Shown piece by piece: positions 1 to 6,166 of a DNA stretch of 6,314 nt. The stretch covers positions 1-6,314 of the forward strand of contig JAITPL010000088.1 of assembly GCA_031289445.1 (NCBI GenBank). The letters run 5' to 3'. Position 1 is the stretch's first letter. Each line of letters begins with the position of its first letter. This stretch comes from Tannerella sp. (GTDB lineage: Bacteria > Bacteroidota > Bacteroidia > Bacteroidales > Tannerellaceae). The translations under genes and the position numbers were made by a program. The notes under the pieces were generated by a model that did not search any database, had not been told where the DNA came from, and saw only the letters and a list, made by a program, of their open reading frames with translations.

Positions 1-353
1 TCGCAAACCTTGCAGTCAACAAGGAAGGAACAACAAAAATAAAAGTTTTTCCGGTAGAGATATTGCTCGACCGCTCGCATCCAAGCCTGCTTCCGGGACT
101 GACCGTCAGCTGTCGCATACTGATAGACAAGATTGACGACGTCCTCTTCATACCCCTCGAAGCCGTGCATCAGGAAGGCGAGCGATACTACGTTTACCGC
201 AAAGACGGCGGCGGCTTCGACAAGACGGAAGTAGAAGTGGGAGCGGCTAACTCCGATTTTATCATCATCAATAAAGGGCTGAGCGAGAAAGACCGTGTAG
301 CGATGGTTGACCCGACGGTAGCCGAGAAAGAAAAGGAGGTGAAGGCAAAATGA
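1..353 (+). CDS. Periplasmic adaptor (membrane fusion protein, MacA/HlyD family) of an ABC efflux pump, C-terminal part only
   Basis: The frame is open from the left edge (first full codon at 3) to TGA at 351-353, giving 116 residues of a protein whose N-terminus lies outside the window. The visible part begins in the last strands of the adaptor beta-barrel and carries the motif PGLTVSC (residues about 37-43 of the fragment), the conserved turn that closes this domain in MacA-like adaptors. It continues with a beta-rich stretch (VLFIPLEAV, YYVYRKDGG, then VEVGAANSDFIIINKGL and DRVAMVDP) typical of the membrane-proximal domain, and ends in a charged Lys/Glu tail. By family knowledge, such a protein forms a periplasmic ring linking the inner-membrane transporter to a TolC-type channel. 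The stop overlaps the start of a second adaptor gene, so it is the upstream member of the exporter operon. An in-frame TTG at 63 falls inside the barrel domain and is not a credible start. The family is confident; the substrate is unknown. Confidence 0.88.
   Translation, partial: ANLAVNKEGTTKIKVFPVEILLDRSHPSLLPGLTVSCRILIDKIDDVLFIPLEAVHQEGERYYVYRKDGGGFDKTEVEVGAANSDFIIINKGLSEKDRVAMVDPTVAEKEKEVKAK
333..341 (+). promoter_or_regulatory. Strong Shine-Dalgarno sequence for the second adaptor gene
   Basis: AAGGAGGTG lies inside the last codons of the first adaptor, with 10 nt between AGGAGG and the ATG at 350. No comparable purine-rich site precedes the permease, ATPase, channel or hydrolase starts here, which show only A/T-rich leaders as is usual in Bacteroidetes. 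The site supports ATG 350 as the start and suggests coupled or reinforced translation of the second adaptor. The lysine/glutamate-rich tail encoded here (KEKEVKAK) could give such a string by chance, so its function is inferred. Confidence 0.5.
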
Positions 354-1360
354 AAAGATACACGCATAGTTTGTGCTTGCTGACAGCTCTGGTAACCAGC
401 CTGTTACTGTCCGCTTGCGGCGACGGCAACGAGGGCGATGGCGTCAAGAGCGGGCGCAAGGGAGGCAATATCGTCGAAACAGGCGAATTGGCGGCTCGCA
501 AAAACGTCGCTTTCGTTATGCCGATGTTCGGCCGCTACTGGTATCAGATGCGGATCATAGGCATACTCGAACAGGGCGCGATAGTTGAAGCCGGCGATTC
601 AATTATTCAACTTGACCCCGCTACTATCAACAAGAGTATTCTCGACTGGGAACAAAGTTTGGAGCAGCAGAGAGGCAATCTGGAGAAACTTATAATCAAT
701 CAGGATATTTCGATGAACACCCTGCACAGTTCTCTGAAGAGCGAGCGGGCAAGTTTCAATCTGAAAAAAATAGAATTTGAATCGTCGCAATTTGAAACCG
801 AGCGCATTCGCCGCATCAAGGAACTCGAATTTGAACAGGCAAAAATCCGAATAGCCAAGGAAGAAAGAAAAATTGTGCTGACAGAAATAATAAACCGTAA
901 TGACCTGAAAATCGCACAGATACGTTTTGACCAGTTTAAGCAGATGATTGACGACGCTTATGCTATTTTGCCCTCTCTGACTCTTCGCACTCCGGTGGCC
1001 GGCGTCTTTCAGATAGCTCGCAACTGGCGTTCCAACTCATTTGTGAAGGTTGGGGACGAGTTGTACGAGGGCGCAAATATGGCCAATGTGCCTGAACTGA
1101 AATGGATGAAAGTCAACACGTACATCAGCGAGAACGACTTCCTCAAAATCAGTGTAGGACAGAAAGTGGCGGTCAGGATGGACGCCATGCCGAACGTGAT
1201 ATTCGACGGCGAAGTTGAGTATGTCGGCAAACTGTGCCATCTGAAAGAATATGACGGCAAAAACAAGCAAAAAGTTTTTGACGTCGAAGTGAATATTTAC
1301 GAGCCTGATGAACGGTTAAAGCCCGGAATGACGGTCAGTTGCGAATTTATAAATAATTAG
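350..1360 (+). CDS. Lipoprotein periplasmic adaptor (membrane fusion protein, HlyD/MacA type) lacking a membrane-proximal domain
   Basis: This 336-aa adaptor begins at ATG 350, overlapping the preceding TGA (ATGA) with a good SD upstream. Residues 1-22 are a lipoprotein signal peptide ending in the lipobox LSAC, so Cys23 should be lipidated; the mature end (CGDGNEGDG) is acidic and glycine-rich. Residues about 42-90 form the first half of the barrel-sandwich (lipoyl-like) domain (VETGEL ... GAIVEAGDSIIQLDP). Residues about 92-205 are a long charged helical hairpin, the part that contacts the outer-membrane channel in this family. Residues about 209-247 complete the sandwich (LRTPVAGVF ... VKVGDEL), and about 250-336 form the beta-barrel, ending at LKPGMTVSCEFINN. 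The protein stops there, whereas the preceding adaptor continues for about 70 residues after the same PG-TVSC motif. It therefore lacks the membrane-proximal domain and may assemble with the upstream adaptor in a mixed ring (inference). Whether the lipid anchors it in the inner or outer membrane cannot be told. Confidence 0.9.
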   Translation: MKRYTHSLCLLTALVTSLLLSACGDGNEGDGVKSGRKGGNIVETGELAARKNVAFVMPMFGRYWYQMRIIGILEQGAIVEAGDSIIQLDPATINKSILDWEQSLEQQRGNLEKLIINQDISMNTLHSSLKSERASFNLKKIEFESSQFETERIRRIKELEFEQAKIRIAKEERKIVLTEIINRNDLKIAQIRFDQFKQMIDDAYAILPSLTLRTPVAGVFQIARNWRSNSFVKVGDELYEGANMANVPELKWMKVNTYISENDFLKISVGQKVAVRMDAMPNVIFDGEVEYVGKLCHLKEYDGKNKQKVFDVEVNIYEPDERLKPGMTVSCEFINN

Positions 1361-1362
1361 AT

Positions 1363-2601
1363 ATGCAGATAGAAGAAAATATACGCTTGGCTATCAGCGG
1401 TTTAGGCGACCATAAGTTTCGCTCTTTCCTGACGATGCTCGGAATAATATTCGGCGTCGCCTCGGTTATAGCCATGCTCTCAATAGGTGAAGGCGCTAAA
1501 CGCGAGGCTATTGCGAAGTATCAGGACTTGGGAGTGAACAATGTCATAATCCGCGAGAAGAAGATGACGGACTCCGAGATTGAAGAGGTGAGAGCGAAGT
1601 TCTCGCAAGGTCTCTCGATAAAAGATGCAAACATGGTGCGCGAACTTGTTCCGGGCGTCGAACGCATTGCCGCGCAGGCTGAAATAAACACCGATGTGAA
1701 GTATGCCGACAAGTCGGTTAAATCAACGGTTATCGGTATCACGCCCGACTTTTTCCGGATGATGAACTATCGCCTCAAAGACGGCGAGTTTGTATCCGAA
1801 AACCATTACACGAAGCGCATGAAAGTGTGCGTATTGGGTGCGGGCGTCGCTGCAAGCCTTTACCAGCAGGACAATCCGGTAGGCAAGATGATAAAGATAG
1901 AAGACCAGTGGCTCGAAGTAATCGGGGTGCTCGAATCGAAAACTCTCTTCACCGAGACCATCGGCGAGTTGGCGGCACGCGACCTCAATACGGATGTTTA
2001 CTGTCCGCTCTCGACGTTTCTGAGCCGTTTCAGCCGCGAAAATCCGCTCGGCAGCGAGATACAGCAGATAACCGTCCAAACCGCCAACTCTTCCCAACTG
2101 ATGGAGGCTTCGACGCTTATCAACGAAATCATCAAACGGCATCACTTCAATAACGACGACTACAGCATCATCATCCCTTACGAACTGCTCAAACAGGAAG
2201 AAAAAGAACGCCAGATATATAATTTTCTGCTCGGCGCCATAGCCGCTATCTCGCTGGTAGTCGGCGGAATAGGTATCATGAACATCATGCTGGCGACGGT
2301 TATGGAACGTACACGCGAGATAGGTATCCGTCGTGCCATAGGCGCCCGTAAGGCTGATATAATGAGCCAGTTCGTTACCGAAGCTGTGGCCATCAGTATT
2401 ACCGGTGGAATCATCGGCGTTTTTCTTGGAATTACGCTATCGCTGGTGGTCTCGCTTTTCACTGACGTCAAGACGTCTATCCAGTTCTATTCCATTATTT
2501 TAGCTTTCGCTTTCTCGGTTATCGTAGGGATAAGTTTCGGCTATCTGCCCGCGAAGAACGCCGCCAACCTCAAACCTGTTGATTCAATTAGATACGAATA
2601 A
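1363..2601 (+). CDS. MacB-type ABC transporter permease (FtsX-like, with MacB periplasmic core domain)
   Basis: This 412-aa inner-membrane permease starts at ATG 1363, 2 nt after the preceding stop, with an A/T-rich leader and no SD. The layout is that of the MacB/FtsX (type VII) family: a short amphipathic N-terminus ([23 protein letters not shown]), TM1 at about 22-42, a large periplasmic domain at about 43-285, then TM2 at about 286-312, TM3 at about 337-365 and TM4 at about 375-395. After TM2 comes the family hallmark coupling segment [17 protein letters not shown] (about 317-333), which meets the ATPase. The protein ends [10 protein letters not shown], also typical (usually ...P..ALRYE). 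In E. coli MacB the ATPase is fused to the permease; here it is the next gene. By family knowledge these proteins do not carry substrate through the membrane; they use ATP-driven movement to push periplasmic substrates through the adaptor and TolC duct. The substrate is not predictable. Confidence 0.94.
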   Translation: MQIEENIRLAISGLGDHKFRSFLTMLGIIFGVASVIAMLSIGEGAKREAIAKYQDLGVNNVIIREKKMTDSEIEEVRAKFSQGLSIKDANMVRELVPGVERIAAQAEINTDVKYADKSVKSTVIGITPDFFRMMNYRLKDGEFVSENHYTKRMKVCVLGAGVAASLYQQDNPVGKMIKIEDQWLEVIGVLESKTLFTETIGELAARDLNTDVYCPLSTFLSRFSRENPLGSEIQQITVQTANSSQLMEASTLINEIIKRHHFNNDDYSIIIPYELLKQEEKERQIYNFLLGAIAAISLVVGGIGIMNIMLATVMERTREIGIRRAIGARKADIMSQFVTEAVAISITGGIIGVFLGITLSLVVSLFTDVKTSIQFYSIILAFAFSVIVGISFGYLPAKNAANLKPVDSIRYE

Positions 2602-2602
2602 T

Positions 2603-3292
2603 ATGCTAATAGAAATAAAAAATTTAACAAAGAATTACGCAATTGGCGATATTGAGATTCCGGCCTTAAAGAATATCAATATGACGATTGAAAAGAACGA
2701 ATACGTTGCAATAATGGGGCCTTCAGGCTCCGGCAAATCAACGCTTATGAATATTCTCGGATGCCTCGATACGCCTTCGAACGGCAACTATTTCTTCAAA
2801 GGAACAGACGTAAGTATCCTTGACGACGATGCTCTCTCGGCTATGCGTAACCGCGAGATAGGTTTCATCTTCCAAAACTTCAACCTGCTGCCGCGCCTCA
2901 ACTCGCTACAGAACGTCGAACTGCCGCTTGTTTATGCCGGCGTATTGGCTCAGGAACGTATCGAACGCGCCAGTAAGGCGCTCGAAAGAGTAGGCCTCAG
3001 CGACCGCACCAACCATCGCCCCGGCGAACTGAGCGGCGGACAGCGTCAGCGCGTAGCCATCGCCAGAGCGCTCGTTACCAACCCCGGCATCCTGCTTGCC
3101 GACGAGCCTACAGGCGCCCTCGACTCGAAAACCGGAGACGACATAATGCGCCTCTTCGACGATCTCCACAGCGAAGGCAATACCATCATCCTAATCACTC
3201 ACGAACAGGAAATTGCCAACTATGCCGCAAGAAATATTTATCTCAAAGACGGCGAAATACATTATGACCGCCTCAAATCATCAACTAAATAA
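2603..3292 (+). CDS. ABC transporter ATP-binding protein (MacB/LolD-type ATPase)
   Basis: This 229-aa cytoplasmic ATPase powers the permease encoded just upstream. I chose ATG 2603, 1 nt after the permease stop, because it begins [15 protein letters not shown], the usual N-terminus of this family. A TTG eight codons earlier (2579) lies inside the permease and adds a non-conserved extension. All nucleotide-binding motifs are intact: Walker [10 protein letters not shown] (39-47), Q-loop Gln91 in [12 protein letters not shown], signature LSGGQ (143-147), Walker B ILLADEP with catalytic Glu168, D-loop GALDSKT (171-177) and H-loop His200 in LITHE. The segment [25 protein letters not shown] is characteristic of the LolD/MacB/FtsE branch. 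No fused membrane domain is present, so with two permease copies it should form the 2+2 core of a split MacB-type exporter. There is no sign of damage. Function is near certain, substrate unknown. Confidence 0.96.
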   Translation: MLIEIKNLTKNYAIGDIEIPALKNINMTIEKNEYVAIMGPSGSGKSTLMNILGCLDTPSNGNYFFKGTDVSILDDDALSAMRNREIGFIFQNFNLLPRLNSLQNVELPLVYAGVLAQERIERASKALERVGLSDRTNHRPGELSGGQRQRVAIARALVTNPGILLADEPTGALDSKTGDDIMRLFDDLHSEGNTIILITHEQEIANYAARNIYLKDGEIHYDRLKSSTK

Positions 3293-3303
3293 AACATCCC
3301 GAT

Positions 3304-4794
3304 ATGAAACGAATACTAAACTTATTACTGATTTCGCTGATACTCACAACTGCCTCGCTGCAAGCGCAAGCGCAGGAAAAACGTGTTCTTACCCTCGAAG
3401 AAAGCATCGAGATTGCTAAAGAAAGGAATTTCAATATGTTGCAACTCGTTGAGGAGTTCAAGATAGCCGAGTATAACCTGAAAGCGGCAACGGCACAGCT
3501 AAGGACGCAGATCAACATGACGCTCAACTTGCCGCAATACACCGAATCAATACGCGAGAAAGCCGATAGCACAGGCGTCTTTTTCCCTATCAAGGAACTG
3601 AACTACACGGGCAGCCTCAATATCCGGCAACCCCTGCCTACCGACGGAAGTATTTATATCCAGAGCGGGCTGGGTACTTTTCACAACTACTATTCGGGTA
3701 CCCGAACAGGCAATCTGAACACTCGCTTCGGCTTCAACCAGCCACTCGACGCTATCTATGGCTACAGCGCTATCAAATCCAACCTCAAATCGGCGCAACT
3801 TGCTTTTGAACGCTCGCAAAAAACGCTTAAAAGAATGGAACTCGACGTCGTTTACATGGTAAGCCAATATTTTTACAGCCTCCTGCAGATGCAGCGCCAG
3901 ACAGAGATTAACCGCCTCGACCTCGAACGCCAAACCGAGGCTAACGATATAGCTCAAAACAAATATGCCGCCGGTCTTATCCGCGAAGTTGACGCCCTGC
4001 AGATGGAGGTTGACCTCGCCGGTGCACAGAGCGCCCACGAGGTATCCATCATGAACCAAAACTCTGCTAATATGGCTTTTAAGCAATATCTCGGCATCGA
4101 CTTGAGCGATAGCGTAGAGATTTCCTCCGAGCTGCAGTATGAGCCTGTTAGCGTCGATGTAGAGCGGGCAGTAGAGCTGGCGCTCGAAAACAGCCTCACA
4201 CTGCGGCAACAGGACATACAGATGGAATTGCAAAAACTCGACATCAAACGCCAGAAAACAATGGGTAAGGTGCGCGGTAATGTAGATGCCTTCTTCGAAA
4301 AGGTAGGTTTCTCCAGCGCTTATGACAACCTCAACATCTCCAATTCTATCGATGCGTCCTACCGCAACTTCATCGACCGGCCGTTCAGCTACGGCGTCGG
4401 GCTGACTATCACTATCCCCATCCTCGACTGGGGGCACAACCGCTCGCTCGTCCGCGCCGCAGAAGCTCGAATGAAAGAATATAACTACGAGAAAATCAAC
4501 TCCGAAAGGTCAATCGAAACAGACGTGCGTAATCTGGTGGGCAAAATATACACAAACCTCAAACGCCTGCAGTTGCTCGAAAGGAACGCTTCGGTAGCCG
4601 AGAAGAGTTTCGATATAACACTCAAGCGCTTTTCGGACGGCGACATCGACAGCCAATCGCTATCGCTTGAGCGCGACCGCCTCACCAAGGCGTATAACAC
4701 TCACCTCGACGCTTTTATCAACTATCAGCTCTCGCTCGCCGACCTTATGCGCCAAACATTCTACGACTTCCGTAACGCCAAAGCGGTGCAGTGA
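3304..4794 (+). CDS. TolC-family outer-membrane efflux channel protein
   Basis: The 496-aa product starts at ATG 3304, 11 nt after the ATPase stop, with no SD. Residues 1-23 are a Sec signal peptide (MKR, a Leu/Ile-rich core, then AQA with cleavage likely before Gln24). The mature protein shows the two-repeat architecture of outer-membrane efflux proteins: repeat 1 at about 28-270, opening with LTLEESIEIAKERN, and repeat 2 at about 285-490, opening with VERAVELALENSLTL. Each repeat contains the paired helix motif (YAAGLIREVDALQMEVDLAGA at about 221-241 and FSDGDIDSQSLSLERDRLTKA at about 443-463) and a beta-hairpin region for the barrel (about 100-148 and 325-378, the latter ending GVGLTITIPILDWG, the familiar P-DWG stretch). 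By family knowledge three copies form the outer-membrane barrel and periplasmic tunnel docking on the adaptors. It is last in the operon and lies tail-to-tail, 5 bp apart, with the hydrolase gene. A dedicated partner of this pump is likely from context. Confidence 0.93.
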   Translation: MKRILNLLLISLILTTASLQAQAQEKRVLTLEESIEIAKERNFNMLQLVEEFKIAEYNLKAATAQLRTQINMTLNLPQYTESIREKADSTGVFFPIKELNYTGSLNIRQPLPTDGSIYIQSGLGTFHNYYSGTRTGNLNTRFGFNQPLDAIYGYSAIKSNLKSAQLAFERSQKTLKRMELDVVYMVSQYFYSLLQMQRQTEINRLDLERQTEANDIAQNKYAAGLIREVDALQMEVDLAGAQSAHEVSIMNQNSANMAFKQYLGIDLSDSVEISSELQYEPVSVDVERAVELALENSLTLRQQDIQMELQKLDIKRQKTMGKVRGNVDAFFEKVGFSSAYDNLNISNSIDASYRNFIDRPFSYGVGLTITIPILDWGHNRSLVRAAEARMKEYNYEKINSERSIETDVRNLVGKIYTNLKRLQLLERNASVAEKSFDITLKRFSDGDIDSQSLSLERDRLTKAYNTHLDAFINYQLSLADLMRQTFYDFRNAKAVQ

Positions 4795-4799
4795 AAGTA

Positions 4800-5906
4800 T
4801 CAAAAAGTCCGCCTTACGTACTTGTCGATATTTTTTCTAAGGATAACATATTCTTCGGATTTGGGAAAATCTGCATTTGCGTATCCGATAGGAAACCCTT
4901 TGGCAACATATTCCCTGTTAACGGCCGGTGTAAACTTTGAGAATTGTGGAAGTGCATCACCGGAAAAATCCGCATTGATATCCATATACACGACAGGTGA
5001 CTTATTGGAAAAATCAATCGCCGACAGGTCTAACTGCTTGATGCCATGCCCCAGATCCGATCTGAATTGAAGAACAAGATTGTTTACATCATAAACCAAC
5101 TGCCACTCTCCGGGGATAATGCTATCCAGCAGATTCCAGCTATATTGCACCGGATAGGCCACGGCCGGATTTTCATTGTAGCTTTTAATGGAATGTGCGG
5201 CTTTGGCAAACCTGTCTTTCCATTTTTTTGTGTTGATATCGAAATCGGCCGCTCCTCCAAAAGAGTTATATTGCTGTAATTCATTCAATTCTCCCTGATA
5301 CCGGTTGTTGCATAATACAGGAACAGGCATCTTGTCTCCTGTTGACACGACATATTTGCCTTCTATCAGCGCAATGGCGGCAGTGTTTCCGGCCTTGTCG
5401 CTTACAAAAAAGTGGCTTCCGGGAAAAGCCGGCCACCAGTCTATGACAGGAGCGGAATTTAGATTTTCAATAAGTTCCCCTACTGTTGCATAGTTATCCA
5501 ATTGATATTGTATCCATTGTCCCCAAAACATATTGGCTTTGCCGGGTGCATCGGTCGAATAAGTCTTGTCCAAGTAAAGCTCGACTATGAACAATCCTTT
5601 TTCATTAACTCCGTAACATGGCATATCTATTCCCAAAAGGTTGAAACTCACCGATCCGTAAAGGGAAGTCCACTTTATTTTCACTTCGTCAACTCTGCGT
5701 TTTGAAACCAATTGCTTCCAACTCAGATTTTCCTTGTGAACACCTCGTTTATTAATGAAAACCAAGCCCGGCATAGACTTCCAGTTTTCATTGAAGCCAA
5801 CAACACAATAACCCTCTCCCTTGAGCATGAATGCCGAACATGCTTTCGTTGATGAAGTGCAGATGCAGATCAACTGTAAGACCAATAAAAATAAAATCTT
5901 TTTCAT
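4800..5906 (-). CDS. Secreted choloylglycine hydrolase / linear amide C-N hydrolase family protein (Ntn hydrolase)
   Basis: This 368-aa protein begins at ATG 5906. A TTG at 5933 would add nine residues but overlaps the -7 promoter box, so I reject it. Residues 1-22 are a signal peptide (MKKILFLLVL ... STKA) that appears to be cut just before Cys23, exposing it as the N-terminal nucleophile; the mature N-terminus is CSAFML, as in this family. Other matching landmarks are PGLVFINKRG (46-55), GVNEKGL with Asn101, NNRYQGELNEL with Asn200/201, DRF with Arg232 in the place of the conserved family arginine, and EWQLVYDVNN (267-276). Members hydrolyse amide bonds in substrates such as conjugated bile salts, penicillin V, N-acyl amino acids or acyl-homoserine lactones; which one applies cannot be said. 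Oddly, the usual G-R-N-x-D motif reads GFNENW (37-42), so the Arg and Asp are Phe and Asn. The lipobox is poor (TKAC), so lipidation is less likely. It is convergent with the exporter operon and has its own promoter. Confidence 0.85.
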   Translation of the reverse strand: MKKILFLLVLQLICICTSSTKACSAFMLKGEGYCVVGFNENWKSMPGLVFINKRGVHKENLSWKQLVSKRRVDEVKIKWTSLYGSVSFNLLGIDMPCYGVNEKGLFIVELYLDKTYSTDAPGKANMFWGQWIQYQLDNYATVGELIENLNSAPVIDWWPAFPGSHFFVSDKAGNTAAIALIEGKYVVSTGDKMPVPVLCNNRYQGELNELQQYNSFGGAADFDINTKKWKDRFAKAAHSIKSYNENPAVAYPVQYSWNLLDSIIPGEWQLVYDVNNLVLQFRSDLGHGIKQLDLSAIDFSNKSPVVYMDINADFSGDALPQFSKFTPAVNREYVAKGFPIGYANADFPKSEEYVILRKNIDKYVRRTF

Positions 5907-5930
5907 ATTCAAAACATCTAAAATATTTCG

Positions 5931-5967
5931 CAAAGGTACAAAAAATTATTGAATAACTCTACAAAAA
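5931..5967 (-). promoter_or_regulatory. Bacteroidetes-type promoter (-33/-7) for the hydrolase gene
   Basis: On the minus strand TACCTTTG (5938-5931) matches the Bacteroidetes sigma-ABfr -7 consensus TAnnTTTG exactly. TTTTTG (5967-5962) is a candidate -33 box, separated by 23 nt, slightly more than the usual 19-21. Transcription would begin near 5925, giving a short leader of about 20 nt before ATG 5906. The leader is A/T-rich with no SD. The placement argues against the TTG start at 5933. Confidence 0.65.
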
Positions 5968-5974
5968 TCGTAAT

Positions 5975-6035
5975 AATTAGAAATTAGAAGTTCAAACCTG
6001 ATAGCAAATTAGAAATTAGAAATTCAGACCTGATA
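5975..6035. repeat. Direct repeat, two 29-bp copies with a 32-bp period
   Basis: Copies at 5975-6003 and 6007-6035 match at 27 of 29 positions; the differences are G5990/A6022 and A5995/G6027. A 3-base gap separates them, giving a period of 32 bp. Each begins with AATTAGAA twice in near-tandem and ends with ACCTGATA. The repeat lies just upstream of the -33 box of the hydrolase promoter. Three-period phasing on the helix (32 bp is about three turns) would put both copies on the same DNA face, compatible with protein binding, but a simple local duplication explains it equally well. Two copies are too few for CRISPR, and the unit shows no strong dyad. Confidence 0.8.
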
Positions 6036-6099
6036 CTATCGTTATTTGGTATTACACAATATACTTATAATCAATATTTTCAGCAATATTATTCTATTA

Positions 6100-6149
6100 T
6101 AGATATTGTACTTGATACAATAAGTAGATATTGTACTTTATACAATAAG
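6100..6149. repeat. Tandem 25-bp repeat, each unit containing a perfect dyad (operator-like)
   Basis: Units 6100-6124 and 6125-6149 abut head to tail and differ at only one base (G6114 versus T6139). Within each unit lies an inverted repeat TATTGTA-N5-TACAATA (6104-6122 and 6129-6147), with perfect 7-bp arms and the single mismatch in the spacer. Conservation of arms with variation in the spacer is what a pair of sites for a dimeric helix-turn-helix regulator would look like. The dyads are weak A/T stems without a following T-run, so terminators are unlikely. They lie about 135 bp upstream of the hydrolase -33 box and about 20 bp downstream of the stop of the right-edge gene. No regulator gene is visible in the window. 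Confidence 0.8.
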
Positions 6150-6166
6150 GCTCTTAAATGATATTT

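Larger units (their letters stand above)
5907..6166. other. A/T-rich non-coding spacer upstream of the hydrolase gene
   Basis: About 260 bases separate the hydrolase start from the stop of the partial minus-strand gene at the right edge. Apart from the promoter and the two repeat families annotated separately, I see no gene, tRNA, riboswitch-like fold or convincing terminator. The stretch is visibly much richer in A/T than the flanking coding DNA. CAATAT or its complement ATATTG recurs at 6057, 6072, 6084, 6103 and 6128, so the area from 6057 to 6149 is dense in related short words, with 12 bp between the copies at 6072 and 6084. Confidence 0.7.

Noticed and set aside
1723..2145. 140-codon minus-strand open frame inside the permease gene
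   Set aside because: It overlaps the conserved periplasmic domain of the permease and has no family resemblance; a shadow frame.
2579..2602. TTG start extending the ATPase by eight codons
   Set aside because: The extension overlaps the permease end and is unlike the family N-terminus, whereas ATG 2603 begins exactly at the conserved [10 protein letters not shown].
3547..4437. Long (296 codons) minus-strand open frame opposite the TolC-type gene
   Set aside because: It is antisense to a clearly recognisable outer-membrane channel, has no known domain, and its composition mirrors the codon bias of the plus-strand gene.
5838..5906. Hydrolase as a lipoprotein anchored at Cys23
   Set aside because: The residues before the cysteine (TKA) do not fit a lipobox, and the same cysteine is needed free as the Ntn nucleophile.
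5907..5933. TTG start extending the hydrolase by nine codons
   Set aside because: The TTG is part of the TAnnTTTG -7 box, so it would not be on the mRNA; ATG 5906 gives a normal signal peptide starting MKK.
6100..6149. The two dyads as rho-independent terminators for the right-edge gene
   Set aside because: The stems are only 7 bp of mostly A/T pairs and no U-run follows either of them on the minus strand.
5975..6149. CRISPR array or plasmid/phage iteron origin
   Set aside because: There are only two copies of each of two unrelated repeats, no regular spacers, and no cas, replication or integrase gene nearby.
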